From Adineta steineri (lineage: Eukaryota; Rotifera; Eurotatoria; Adinetida; Adinetidae): a stretch of DNA of 64,000 bases. The stretch is from NCBI GenBank assembly GCA_905250115.1, contig CAJNOI010000123.1, positions 1-64,000 on the forward strand, written 5' to 3'. Below, piece after piece: positions 1 to 10,535 of the stretch (its first letter is position 1; each line of letters begins with the position of its first letter). The notes beneath the pieces were generated by a model. It made no database searches and had not been told where the DNA came from. It worked only from the letters and a program-made list of their open reading frames with translations. Made by a program: the position numbers and the translations under genes.

Positions 1-1200
1 TTTTTAAGCATGTGTTTTAATATATAAAACTCCGTTATATATTTGTGGAGTTGGATGTTTCACATACCATGGAAGAGAATGAATTCAAGTATGATTATGG
101 AGGTAATGAAAATCAATGAAGTGAGAATACGATTGATGGTATCAATGCTACTATATCCTTTGATCTGAAGCATCTAAAATAATGCATTTTAGTGAACTAG
201 CTTTAATTGTTACCGTTCATTGTAACGAAAAAATATAGGATGAAATCTTTTTCCGATCGTGATATCACGACTATTTTATTCTAGTATTCGATCGCAAATG
301 TGAGGAGTAGCATTCGTTCTATTCCTCATATAAACATTGATTATACACGAGTTCATCACTTTCAATGTGTTTATATCAGATAGAACACAATTTTACATAG
401 AAGAATAAAAAGATTAAACGATAAGAATACACAAAAAAAAGTTTACGTAAGTTATCAATAGAGAGATCATGACTATTGTATTAATAGATAGATACAAACC
501 GTCGATGAAAGAATAGTGACTTGACACGATATACCTTGTTTATCAGTGTAAGAATATATAAAATTTTGATTATTTATACAATTGTATTTGCCAAGTAAAA
601 TGTACAGATATGCAATGCAAATAAATCCTTACTCACCGTGATTGACAATACATTTATTTGTAAAATATAATTGAAATATAGCGCAGATATTAATATAAAA
701 AAGATTTTCAATTTGATCTATATAGTATATCTCTCCTGATCATCTCAAACAGTATTGTCGTAGCTGTTTAGTAATTTACAATTCCTTGAATATACTTGAT
801 GATATTTAGAATTTCTTATAGACACGCGATTCGAACAAAGCTTTCTATCCATAAACATTCTCGATGCATACATCAAAACTACTGTCGTTTGCTCTTACAT
901 TCGTCTAATGGAAATTTCATACAGTAAAAGTGCATAATCAGATTTGTTGTCTTGAGGGTGTGGGTGTGATTATTTCTCTCTCATTCAAATCCACACCCAC
1001 ACCCACACCCAATTTGTTTCGAATTTCAAAGGAAAAAAAAGAAATAATCATGGCAGACAATAATGTAAGAATTCAGGAATGTTACACATGAATAATTTCA
1101 GTGTGTATATATATATTCTTGTGTTTGAATAGAATCGAACATTTATTTTCAATTAACTTAATCTCATAATAAATTATCATAAAGTACATTCTCTTTCTCT
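1..1200. other. Gene-free AT-rich sequence
   Basis: No coding region is convincing here. The only clear structure is the GT-rich hairpin at 951-1010, listed separately. Confidence 0.5.
951..1010. repeat. GT-rich hairpin with TGTGGG-like arms
   Basis: The left arm CTTGAGGGTGTGGGTGTG is followed by about 20 bases and then a CACACCCACACC arm. It is a good example of a hairpin family scattered through the window. Other copies are near 3153-3202, 6073-6150, 7449-7515, 10829-10876, 15421-15481, 18209-18270, 23090-23146, 27388-27468, 28415-28469, 28663-28714, 37799-37853, 43976-44022, 47810-47889, 49237-49293, 51051-51093, 52199-52244 and 55758-55807. Single arms lie near 16668-16685, 36126-36139, 40802-40822, 42358-42390 and 45745-45775. 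Confidence 0.85.
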
Positions 1201-1210
1201 TCCTAAACAG

Positions 1211-1450
1211 TTCATTTAATAATATAGGTGATTGTTCTATTCATTCAACGAGTTATCAATCTTTCAATACTAAACCTCAAATATCAATAAATAAAACAAC
1301 TGACGATCAATCAACATCAAAAACAAATAAAAACCCGAAATCTTTCAAATATACTTGTCGAAACTAATCAAGGAAATGAAAAACAATATTGTGATTATGG
1401 TATTCAACAATTGAAAAGTTCACATAATTACCTTACCGAAATAAGCTGGT
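1211..1450 (+). pseudogene. Possible degraded coding remnant
   Basis: After an acceptor-like AAACAG, about 55 codons are open, ending ..KYTCRN and a stop. About 30 more coding-like codons (CDYGIQQL.., ending EISW) follow in another frame, up to a donor-like GTTAGTAAG. Codon use resembles nearby genes, but no family is recognised and the two parts do not share a frame. It may be a decayed two-part exon or chance. Confidence 0.25.
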
Positions 1451-1616
1451 TAGTAAGAAAATATTTTTCAACTCCTCATTTTTTAATCTTAATTATTTCT
1501 AAATGCAACACCCAACGCTTCACAAATCATATTAAACACTGAAAAGAATAAAAATGAAAATTTAACACAAACAAATCAATCATCAGTTGATTCGTTGAGT
1601 GATTATACTTAGGATA

Positions 1617-2240
1617 GTTTAAAAATAGTAGCGAATGTCTGTTTTTTTTCTTGTAGGAAGCATTAAAAAATTTGTTTTTTTTTTCAAAAAAAATAGAGTA
1701 CCATACATTCTATCAGCTGATAGCATTTCTATCTTAATGGAAATAGTATTTGTGGATTCGTTTTTATAATGAAATAACTCGTTGTATTGAAAAAAGTAAA
1801 TATACGAAAAGATGTAATGTGAAAAGTTCTACAATTTGTAAGGTATTGATTATTTTGTAATTATAGTGTTTATTTTAAAACTAAACAAAACTCTGAATTA
1901 ATAAGTTTCAGCGTGATAAAAACAAAACTGTTACGGTAAAAAAGTGAATTTGGTTTTTTTCTTATCTCATTTTCGTATATTTACTTTTTTCAATACAACG
2001 AGTTATTTGATTATAAAAACGAATCCAGAAATACTATTTCCATTAAGATAGAAATGCTATCAGCTGAGTTTTAGTAAAAGTCGTCTTATCGAAATTTTAA
2101 TGTTATGACATTAGTTTTATATTGATCAAATAGAATGGGAAGGTAGAATGTATAGTATTCTATCTTTTTTGAAAAAAAAAACAATTTTTTAATGCTTCAT
2201 ACAAGAAAAAAAACAGACATTCGCTACTACTTTTGAACTG
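1617..2240. repeat. Long inverted repeat (foldback) with about 200-base arms
   Basis: The left arm (about 1617-1812) starts TTTAAAAATAGTAGCGAATG and runs to AAAGTAAATATACGAAAAG. The right arm (about 1970-2240) is its reverse complement with scattered mismatches and an extra 65-base block near 2065-2130. The spacer of about 157 bases is not coding. It could be a foldback or MITE-like element, or a local inverted duplication. No coding potential was seen. Confidence 0.8.
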
Positions 2241-3249
2241 GCTCAACAAACACATTACATATTAATTTTAGTAGTATTATAATCGTTATCAGATTTGAGA
2301 AGAAAATCTTTGCCAGACGAATATTATGGCAACATTGAATCTTCTTGGAGCTAAAATAGTTTCGGGTCGGTTATTTAAAGTAGAAAAGTCGATATCTTTC
2401 GATTCCTTGTCGCTTTTTGACATATGAAGTTTTTAATGTGAAACGTTTTAAACTAACGTCGGATACGTTCATTTGGTTATTTTATTGAAAACAAAAGTAG
2501 GATAAATCTATTGTTAAACATTCTATCATATCTAATTTCTAATATAGATTTCTTATCTATTTTCTCAATCAGCATTGAAAACTTAAAATGATGTATATAA
2601 GTTATATTTTCCTCAAGATATTATTTCTTCATCTCAACTATTTTTATTTTTAATCAAATCGAAAAGTTCGTATCTTAAAAGACAGAAAAGTTAAAGAGAC
2701 AATTTATTATTTTCTATAGAATCAAATAAACTGATACTTGTTGAATATATGATTTTGTTTTCTTTGATGAAAATCAATAAATATATATAATAATAAGAAA
2801 TATAATATTACTCTCAAATCATTCTAATCAATTTATTTATTCGTTGTTTTTCTTCATTGAATTAATAAAAAGTAAAAATGAATTTGATTAAAATAATACA
2901 ATTTGATTTAATTTTTAATTTGAAATTAATGATAATATATTGTAATGGAGAAAAGAATAAACAATCTATAGTTAAACGTAATTGTGTTCCTATGAGTGGT
3001 ATATGTAATCGATTGTTGTGATGTTGATAATCCTCAATAGAGGACATTGTATTCGTTGTTGGTAACATGGTGGATATTTTATTGAATGGGGAAAATTATT
3101 GTTTTAGTTGTGGTCAAATTGGTACTGTTGCTATTGATTAAAACACTCATAAAGATGTGGGTAGATGTTTTTCTAATTCTTATGAAGACACCCACACTCA
3201 AGTTTTTCCATTGTCTTCGTAAGTCTAATTAATAACGACAGATTATTCG
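2241..3249. other. Gene-free AT-rich sequence
   Basis: Nothing is supportable here except a degenerate GT-rich hairpin near 3153-3202. A 68-codon minus-strand open frame at 2862-3068 has no gene-like composition. Confidence 0.45.
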
Positions 3250-5469
3250 TTAAGGATTATTGCCATATGTGATCGTATCTTCCAACATCATCACCATTTC
3301 ATTAAATCTATCTTCTCCTGGAAATCGCCAAATATTGTAGTTGATGAACATAAATGGCAGAGCAAGTGAATAATAATCATTGCGAATCTGGGATAGTGAG
3401 TATTGTGAAACTCCATATTTAACAAGAATCTGATGATAGACTTCTAAAGCTTTTGGTTCAAGTAACCGAACTTGATTCCGATTATTATAACGAAGGAAAA
3501 ATACGAGATCAATTAATCCATTTGCACGAGAACAAGTTTGCCAATCGATTACAACTAGATTATGCGGTTGATTACGACGTCGAAATAGATTCTTAATAAG
3601 AAAATCACCATGAGATAATGTCTAATGCTCATCACTTAATCTTTGAAAGAGATAAGGAATATGTTGAACAAGTTCTTTGGCATATGCATATGCTTTATTA
3701 GAAGTATTTGATTTGAGTAGTTCTGTATACCTATTATCGGCCATATTCTTCGCATATTCATCGTGAAAATATGTCAATCTTGAATTAAGTGAAGGGAACC
3801 ATTTAAATGCTTCTTGATCGAACAAGGGATGTCTGAAGAATTCTGCATGTAGAGATGCTAATGAAGCAACCACAGAAAATATCATTGAATCATTCAGCGA
3901 ATCAATTGGACCTAGTTTAATGTAGTCAATGGAAAGATCTTCAAGAAGCAGGTAACTGATTCTAGAAGCATGAAGATGTCTAGCGACATAATATGCCTTG
4001 GGAATTTTTACGTTAGAAATCCGTGGTGCAAACTGTTGATAAAATCTTGGCTCGTTTGCAACAACAAGTCCATTCGGAAGGTTAACCGATACTTTAAATA
4101 CGAAACTTTGTGGTAAAGATTTTGTATTCTCGGATAAATATTGAATATTATTAAAACGAAAGAGACGAGCAGTAGTTCCTTGATTACGATCGATTCGTTT
4201 GAACTCGAATGAAGTTACTGTTATAGATTTGTTTAAAGATACTGAAAGTATAGATGAAAGAAATATGGATTTTCTAAAATATGTATCAGACATCATAGAA
4301 AGAATTGGTACTACATCAGTCGATACATTTGTTAATGTCTTCCATAGATGATGCTGTAAGATATATGTAGTGATAGTACTCAAATGGGTACACAGCTGCA
4401 ATTGTTCATGTGTGATAGAAAATCTGTGTGCACACCTACGAATGTTACTCGATGAGATACTGATATGTTTTGCATGAATTATATAATACCTAAAAGAGAT
4501 TTAAAAAAAATAAATATAGAAATCTTTTTGAAAATATTTAACTGACTGTTTTGAAAAGGAAGATAACATTTGTATATATTCCCAAAGGTTTTTAGAATAA
4601 TTTTCAATAGATTTCAACTGATTATGTACATTAACTATAGTCTTATTGTATTGTTGATTTATGACATACATTGATGGAAGCTCTGATTGGAGCAGTCTAT
4701 CAGACTGATCATTAAAAGTTAATGAGTCTTCATTCAATAACCAAAATATATCAATTTTCGTTCCATTAGGAAGTTGAGAGTGAACACGAGAGATAAAAGC
4801 TTGCATTATAAGAGATAACTTTATATGGCATTGTTGAAATATTTGAAAGAGATCTACCATTACCCAATCGAGATTTTCAATGGCAAGATTGATCATCGAT
4901 AGACGGTGACCAACTCCAATCATTTCTTCTGGCTTCAGTTTCTTTGAAACATATTTAGAATGTGCTGGAGATATATATGTAGCTAAGAATTCATGTGTTC
5001 CAAGATTATTAATGTATTTTTTTACTTCTTCCAACATATTTAAATGACCTTTATGAATTGGAACAAAACTATCACTGTAAAAACAAATAGCTGGAATCAA
5101 GTTTGTTTGTTGAATTTTCAAGCGATGTTTTGGAAGAATAGATATATTATCATATTCAAATAATGTTTTTATTGGGAATGATAGATGTACTGGTGCACAT
5201 GCTGATTCATTAGCATATGTTTCAGTGTGATTAAAAGTAGATTTCAAATCATTTAACTTTAAACGATTGAAAAATCCATGAAATACAGAGAGAACGACAC
5301 TCGAATTCTGATCAAACTTGAAATATATAACATTGTCTGGAAGATATGTCGAATACATATCAAATGGTAAAATGCTTCTGTTTTGTCTTAATGATATAGT
5401 AGTCATAAAAATAGAAATGAGCATACTATTTATCAATATTAATTTAGTGAAATATTTCTGAATCCTCAT
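3250..5469 (-). pseudogene. NMNAT-like nucleotidyltransferase fused to CHK/EcKinase-like kinase, with one in-frame stop
   Basis: Two exons join in phase: 5469-4547 and 4489-3250. The 57-base intron has the uncommon donor GTCAGT. The N-terminus has a hydrophobic stretch (about residues 8-24) that could be a signal or anchor. Residues about 128-290 resemble nicotinamide mononucleotide adenylyltransferases: SFVPIHKGHL with the HxGH catalytic signature (HKGH at 139-142), then ISPAHSKY and HRLSMINLAIENLDW. The second half resembles choline/ecdysteroid-kinase-like phosphotransferases: VFKVS with the likely ATP lysine, a downstream Glu (NEPRFY), YLLLEDLS, the HGD..N catalytic loop and VVIDWQ metal motif. 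A TAG at 3622-3624 (codon 597 of about 720) lies just before the HGD loop. The frame stays open and family-like to TAA at 3250-3252. Either the copy is recently disabled, or the stop is an allele, an assembly error or read through. The substrate is unknown. Confidence 0.7.
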
Positions 5470-6690
5470 TTGAAATTACACTAAGAAATAAATTTTTTTC
5501 TTCAGTGTATTAAGATGCTCGGTTGTTATCTAAAAAAGAGAATCAAATCAAAATAACAGTTTGATTATCAAGAGATTCTTTTGTGTTAATATATTTTAAT
5601 TGATTGATAAAAGAGACATTGTCTCTACTACTAGTGTGACGAATTTTAGATAGTTCAATATAAATATTTGAAAATATTCAGATGTTGATAGTAACCTGGA
5701 TAGAATATTCGTTACTTGCTGCAAAATTTAATTTATTTTGTTATCACAATGACGAGTTAGTGAAGTAGTAATACCGCTATCCTTGGTATATATGATGTTA
5801 CAAGTATTACTCCAATCTCCAACTGTCCTTGTTCTTTTGTTTTACAAATACATGCATATGAGACATAATAAGTTGCTCGCTACGCTTGAGAACAGAAGAG
5901 AACAGAAGAGAATATGTACATGTACATATAATGATCAAGGTTATAACACAAGGAGATAAAAAAGATATTATAATACAGAATGAATACAATACTCCTTGAA
6001 TAACGATTATTATATCGCACAAGGATAATATCTTTGAAGGATCAAGAGTTATATAGATATTATGCTTATTGGCATCTTGAGAGTGTAGATGTGAATGTGA
6101 GGATGAGAATGAAGAGAAGAGTATCGTCCACACACCCACCCTCAAGATGGTTGATTCAAAAATAAAATTTATCTACTACCTACACATTAATATACATCGA
6201 TACTTAATAATGCATTACGTTGCCACAATATTAAAATACAAACAAAATCTTTTCACAGTTACTATTCTCAAGAATATATATTAATTAAATTCTGTTTTTC
6301 CTTATTCTTTCAATTTTCTTTGAGCTTAATGGTTAAATAAATGAACACAAAAAAAAAGAGTTTTAAAAATGTTTTCATTGTAATATATGTTATTAGTTTT
6401 AATTATTCTTTCCAGTAAATTGTGTGTATAGACATTTTTGTTCTTTGTCTCTTCGGTTTCCGTTGATAATTAAATACTTTTTATTAAAACACGAAAACAG
6501 AAAGATAAATTAGATAACATTTCGACTTCGTTCAAAATGCACGATGAGGTGTGAAGTTTATCATATACTTTTCTTCTTCTTCAAAACTTCGTTTTAATTA
6601 TCTCAGAAAAATCAAAAATTAAATTCGTTAATTTCAGGGATACTTTAATTCTCAATCCTGAAAGGATGCGTTGGCAGCACGGAAATTAGG
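5470..6690. other. Gene-free sequence with one strong GT hairpin
   Basis: No gene is visible. The hairpin at 6073-6150 has near-perfect outer arms, CATCTTGAG and CTCAAGATG, and is one of the clearest members of the GT-rich family. A 112-codon minus-strand open frame here mostly reads through the hairpin and is rejected as a gene. Confidence 0.5.
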
Positions 6691-7208
6691 ATGTTTGTCC
6701 GCAGGGTCAAAAAAACATCGAAAACTGATTTTCTGGAAAAGACATTTCTAGAGATTTTTCGATGCATGGAATCCGAATTTGAGGTTAGTTGGGTGACCAT
6801 GGTTAGCGGTGGGTAGATGAAGAGGATGGGTGTGGGTGAAAGGTCAAAAAAACATCGAAAATCAATTTTCAGGAAAAGACATTTTTGGAGGTTTTTCGAT
6901 GCAGGGACTTTGAATCTGAGGACTATTGAGATGTGGGTCTGGAGGGGGTGGGTGAAGACGGATCAAAGGTCAAAAAAACATCGATAACCGATTTTTCGAA
7001 AAGCACATTTCTGGAGGTATTTCGATGCGAAGAGTTCGAATCTGCGCATTTTTCGGGTAACCGTGTGGAGGGTGGGAAGAGGGATCAAAGGTCAAAAAAT
7101 ATCGAAAATGATTTTTTCACGGTTTTTGTTTGTGTTTTCAGTAAATATGGAGAAAATGATTTTCTGCGAGAAAAAGCTAAGCGAGTGCTCGAACGAGCGT
7201 TCCTTGTA
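6691..7208. repeat. Expanded copy of a dispersed MITE-like repeat, with four internal units
   Basis: It begins TGTCCGCAGGGTCAAAAAAA and ends AAGCTAAGCGAGT..GAGCGTTCCTTG, the same two ends as the short copy at 63050-63244. Inside, a unit starting GGTCAAAAAAACATCG and ending near TTTCGATGCA recurs four times, near 6705, 6842, 6966 and 7088 (spacing about 120-140 bases), separated by GGGTGGGTG-rich sequence. Open frames across it are low in complexity and not convincing as genes. Confidence 0.75.
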
Positions 7209-8177
7209 AGCTCAATAACCTTGGTCAAACATCTAGGGATGGAGACGTCGTTGGTGCGAATGGGGGTGGGGTTGGGGAGCGGGATGAACGTGAAAATCAA
7301 ATGAAATCGAGTATTTTAAAAAATGCATTTCTAGAGGTATATCAATGAAGAAAAATCGAGTCTAAGGTCTTTTTGAGCAGAGAGCTTGAGGTTGTGAGTG
7401 AGAAGCTGAGTAAACGTGAGAATCTATAGAAATTGAGTTTCTGAAAAAGTGAGTGTGGGTGTGTGTGGAAATGTGGATGAGAATATAGAACGGTAAAATA
7501 CTCACACCCACACCCAAATCTCAAACTCTACAACTAGATCCACATATACGCCTATCTGATACCCTCTCTAACGACTGCTGTCTCAGAACACTTGATGAAG
7601 AGAACGAACTTGATACGAGAAGACAGTAAGTGGGATATCAGTCGTCAGATTTAATCTACATCACCGAGTAGTCGGGAGTGGCGGACCGAAGGGACGCCGA
7701 CGACCGACTACGAGGTGAACGGACATTCCTTGACAAAAAATATAGTGCGGTCACGAGAGAACATGTTATATCTCTCCTTAAAAGATATGGTGAAAAAGTT
7801 AAGCTTGAAATTTTATAAGCGCCAACCGATAGTTGTTAGGTGAAGGTCATTCGTCGTTAAGCGAACGTCCTCAACGAGCATTACCCGTAGATAATATGAG
7901 TTTGGTTACAGATATTAGTTGGAAAATGGGATTTACCTTCAAATCATTCTACAAAATACAAAACGTTTTTGTGTACTATTATAATTCAATAGAAAACATT
8001 TGCGTCTAAATCAGATATAAACTGGTACATCGATGCTCTCAGTCTACTATTAACAGAATATAGGTTTGTCTTATACAGTCAAGTGTCAAGCGGGTCGAAG
8101 CGACGAACGTTACTTGTTTGTGGAAGGAGCTTTGTGTGACAGACTAGGTGAACTGTCTTGAGTTGCGAGCGTCTTTT
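7209..8177. other. Repeat-derived sequence, no gene seen
   Basis: A GT-rich hairpin lies at 7449-7515. From about 7540 to 7900 the sequence is more GC-rich than its surroundings (runs such as GGGAGTGGCGGACCGAAGG) and looks transposon-derived, but no open frame longer than a few dozen codons is gene-like. Confidence 0.4.
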
Positions 8178-8405
8178 TTGTGTACTCAAAAAGTGAGTAC
8201 ACTACTAGAATCGGTCAGTGTGTCCGGCCGGCCGTCCGTCCGTCCGTCCGGCCGTTTACACGATAACGCACGAAAGGAGAGTCAGATTGAGCTGAAATTT
8301 TCAACAGAATTCAGTCTCATATAGATCTCGGTCGAGTTCGAAGATGAGCCTAATTGGCCGGGCCATTCCCGAGTTATTGAAAAAATACTGATATTTCCTG
8401 TTTTT
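8178..8405. repeat. Dispersed repeat, copy 1, headed by a GTGTACTC..GAGTACAC hairpin
   Basis: It starts with the palindrome GTGTACTC-AAAAAGT-GAGTACAC, followed by a GTCCGTCCG tetramer run and then a conserved body (CACGATAACGCACGAAAG, GATCTCGGTCGAGTTCGAAG). A second copy in the same orientation is at 8984-9185. The copies match closely except in the length of the TCCG run. No coding capacity was seen. Confidence 0.8.
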
Positions 8406-8707
8406 GTTGTATTGAAATATTGACGTATTTTGACTTTGACAAAAAAAACTTTTTTTTATAAGCAAATAAATCTTCAGCTATCATATACCATTCGATAGAG
8501 AATTTCAAGGGCTACAAAATGGTATATAAATATTGAGAAAAAAGTGTAGCATTATATTCTAACGTCGAGAATACTTTATAGAATCTCAACAGACTGGCCA
8601 GTCAACGTGATTCATTGGACACAGTATTCACTTTTATTTCTAGTTTTTTTGCTAATTTTGTGGCATAAAGAGTAATTTGGCATGGAGAATCCAAATCGGA
8701 CGTTCAT

Positions 8708-8851
8708 TTTAATTAATTAATTAATTAATTATTAACTATGCTCTAATTAGTCGTTAATTAATGAAGAAATTTTTTTAAGATTGGAAAAGGTGTATTCGAA
8801 AGTGGAGAATCCGAATCTGGTAGCTGATTTAATTAATTAATTAATTAAGCT
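8708..8851. repeat. Two TTAA-type tetranucleotide runs
   Basis: Runs of alternating TTAATTAA occur near 8708-8735 and 8829-8850, with similar flanks (AGAATCCAAATCGGACG versus AGAATCCGAATCTGGTA). This suggests one unit duplicated in tandem between the two larger repeats. Confidence 0.6.
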
Positions 8852-8983
8852 TAATTAACGTTTTTTCACAAAAACTAAATTAACTCAGATTAGAACGGAT
8901 AACTTGAATCTGAAGTTAAATTTAATTAACCATTAGTTATTAATTATTGATTAGGTATGAATCTACTATTAATTCTTTGTTAT

Positions 8984-9185
8984 TGTGTACTCAAATAGTG
9001 AGTACACTTCTAGAATCGGTCTGTGTGTCCGTCCGTTTACACGATAACGCACGAAAGAATAGTCCGATTGAGCTGAAAGTTTGTACACAGTTCAGTCTTA
9101 TATAGATCTCGGTCGAGTTCGAAGATGAACCCAATTGACTGGGCTATTCTAGAGTTGTTACAAAAATACTGATATTTCCCTATGA
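8984..9185. repeat. Dispersed repeat, copy 2, headed by a GTGTACTC hairpin
   Basis: Same head palindrome and body as the copy at 8178-8405, with a much shorter TCCG run (two units). The two direct copies bracket about 580 bases of AT-rich sequence. They could be tandem insertions or degenerate long terminal repeats, but the sequence between them does not encode polymerase-like proteins. Confidence 0.8.
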
Positions 9186-9495
9186 TTTCCATATACACTT
9201 TTTGCAGTACACATAACTCTCGGATACAATCCGAAGTTTCCACATTTATTATTTACGGAAAACAAAGCATATAAATACGACGTGAGTAGCGTCCCTATAA
9301 TAACGATCTTCAGTTGCTTAGTATCACTATATGATATGCTTAGTGATCTAAGGTTGTCGTGTTTGCAGTACATCTATTGTTCCTTTCAGGATTGAGTCGA
9401 GCGAGGTCCAAGGGACCGACGCGCTACTTGCAATAATGAATATTGATTTTTTCATGTAACATCTGTCGTATATTTACGATTTCTTCTTTCATAGG

Positions 9496-9703
9496 CTCTG
9501 GCTCACGAAATTATACAACATTAACAATAATAACTATTTCATTGGCTGTTAGACTTCCTATTTTATTTGGTATTATAGGTCTCATCTTATATTTTATACG
9601 TCGACGGAAGCATCCAAAAGCTCAAATACTAATAAAAACTAATCAGTATCCATTACATAATGCTTCTTATATTCCACAAAATTGTATTCATCGTAATTTT
9701 TGA
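9496..9703 (+). CDS. Possible last exon of a single-pass membrane protein
   Basis: An acceptor-like TTCTTTCATAG at about 9485-9495 is followed by an open frame to a TGA at 9701-9703. It encodes about 23 hydrophobic residues (ISLAVRLPILFGIIGLILYF), then RRRKHPK, a positive-inside stop-transfer, and a short polar tail. This is the pattern of a type I membrane protein's C-terminus. No upstream exon could be found because 8.2-9.4 kb is repeat sequence, so this may be a truncated remnant. Confidence 0.35.
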
Positions 9704-10216
9704 GTTTTATAAGAATCCATTCTGATTCCAAAAGAAGAATTACAATTTTACCAGCTCAAGTATTAAGTCTATAAGTCACTTATGTTTTTATTTATTGTAT
9801 ATCTGGCAGAAAATAACATGTTGTATATTATAATCAAAGATATAACAGGATATCCTTTTCACTTTGACTAATGAACCAAGCAATGATATCTTTGTCTTTA
9901 ACATAAACATGACTTGCTTCAATCAATTTTATTTTTATTTTTGTCAGCCTGTTCACACGTAAATAAGAAAAGGCAAGAATGATAAAAAAAGAATACTTTT
10001 CTATTCGCCACTTCAATTTTTTCAACGATAATATTAATATTCTCGTTACTAGTTCACGTAGGAGAAAAAAAATAAAAGCTATATACTATAATTCACTTAT
10101 TATTGAAGATATAAGTTTATTCAGATTATGTATTTATTTACATATGATAGAAAGAAAAATACATAGTTCGAAAACGAATATTAGATTGCTGGTTTAGTAA
10201 GAAAAAATTGTCTTCA

Positions 10217-10535
10217 TCAGTGACTTGTAATGTTTTGACATTGTTTAATACATGAACATAATGATGGTGGACAACATTTTTGATGTTCTTCACAGTCGTT
10301 ATTACTTGTGCAACACTTAGGTCCACGCTTACATGCCGCTTCTACCATAGCAGGTAAGCATACGAAACGGCGACACAGTATACGATTATTATGTGGACAT
10401 TGTTTAGCTAAAAATTACATTTATATGTTTTTTTTCTTACTGAAATAGTTAATAAAAGTTACCATCATAAACAACATTTGATTTGGCCAAACAAATGAAG
10501 GCAAAAAGTGCGAAGAGAAGAACGATAAAACGCAT
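10217..10535 (-). CDS. Small secreted Cys-rich protein, WAP/four-disulfide-core-like
   Basis: Two exons, 10535-10463 and 10407-10217, join in phase across a 55-base intron and encode 87 residues. Residues 1-17 are a classic signal peptide (MRFIVLLFALFAFICLA). The mature part is rich in cysteine, with KCC, DCEEHQKCC and CSC near the C-terminus. That resembles the KCC..D..C....KCC..C core of whey-acidic-protein domains, which are often protease inhibitors or antimicrobial proteins. Disulfide pairing and function are inferred; a looser Cys-rich fold is possible. A TA-rich stretch upstream (10577-10590 on the minus strand) could serve as a TATA element. Confidence 0.7.

Noticed and set aside
2862..3068. 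68-codon minus-strand open frame
   Set aside because: Low complexity, no signal, no homologous motif and no intron context.
5807..6145. 112-codon minus-strand open frame
   Set aside because: It reads through a GT hairpin, is Ser/His-rich from the repeat, and has no splice or domain support.
6933..7304. 123-codon plus-strand open frame
   Set aside because: It lies almost wholly in the expanded repeat; its Gly/Lys-rich product mirrors repeat units.
8178..9185. LTR retrotransposon with the two direct repeats as LTRs
   Set aside because: Only about 580 bases separate them, with no primer-binding site or polymerase coding seen.
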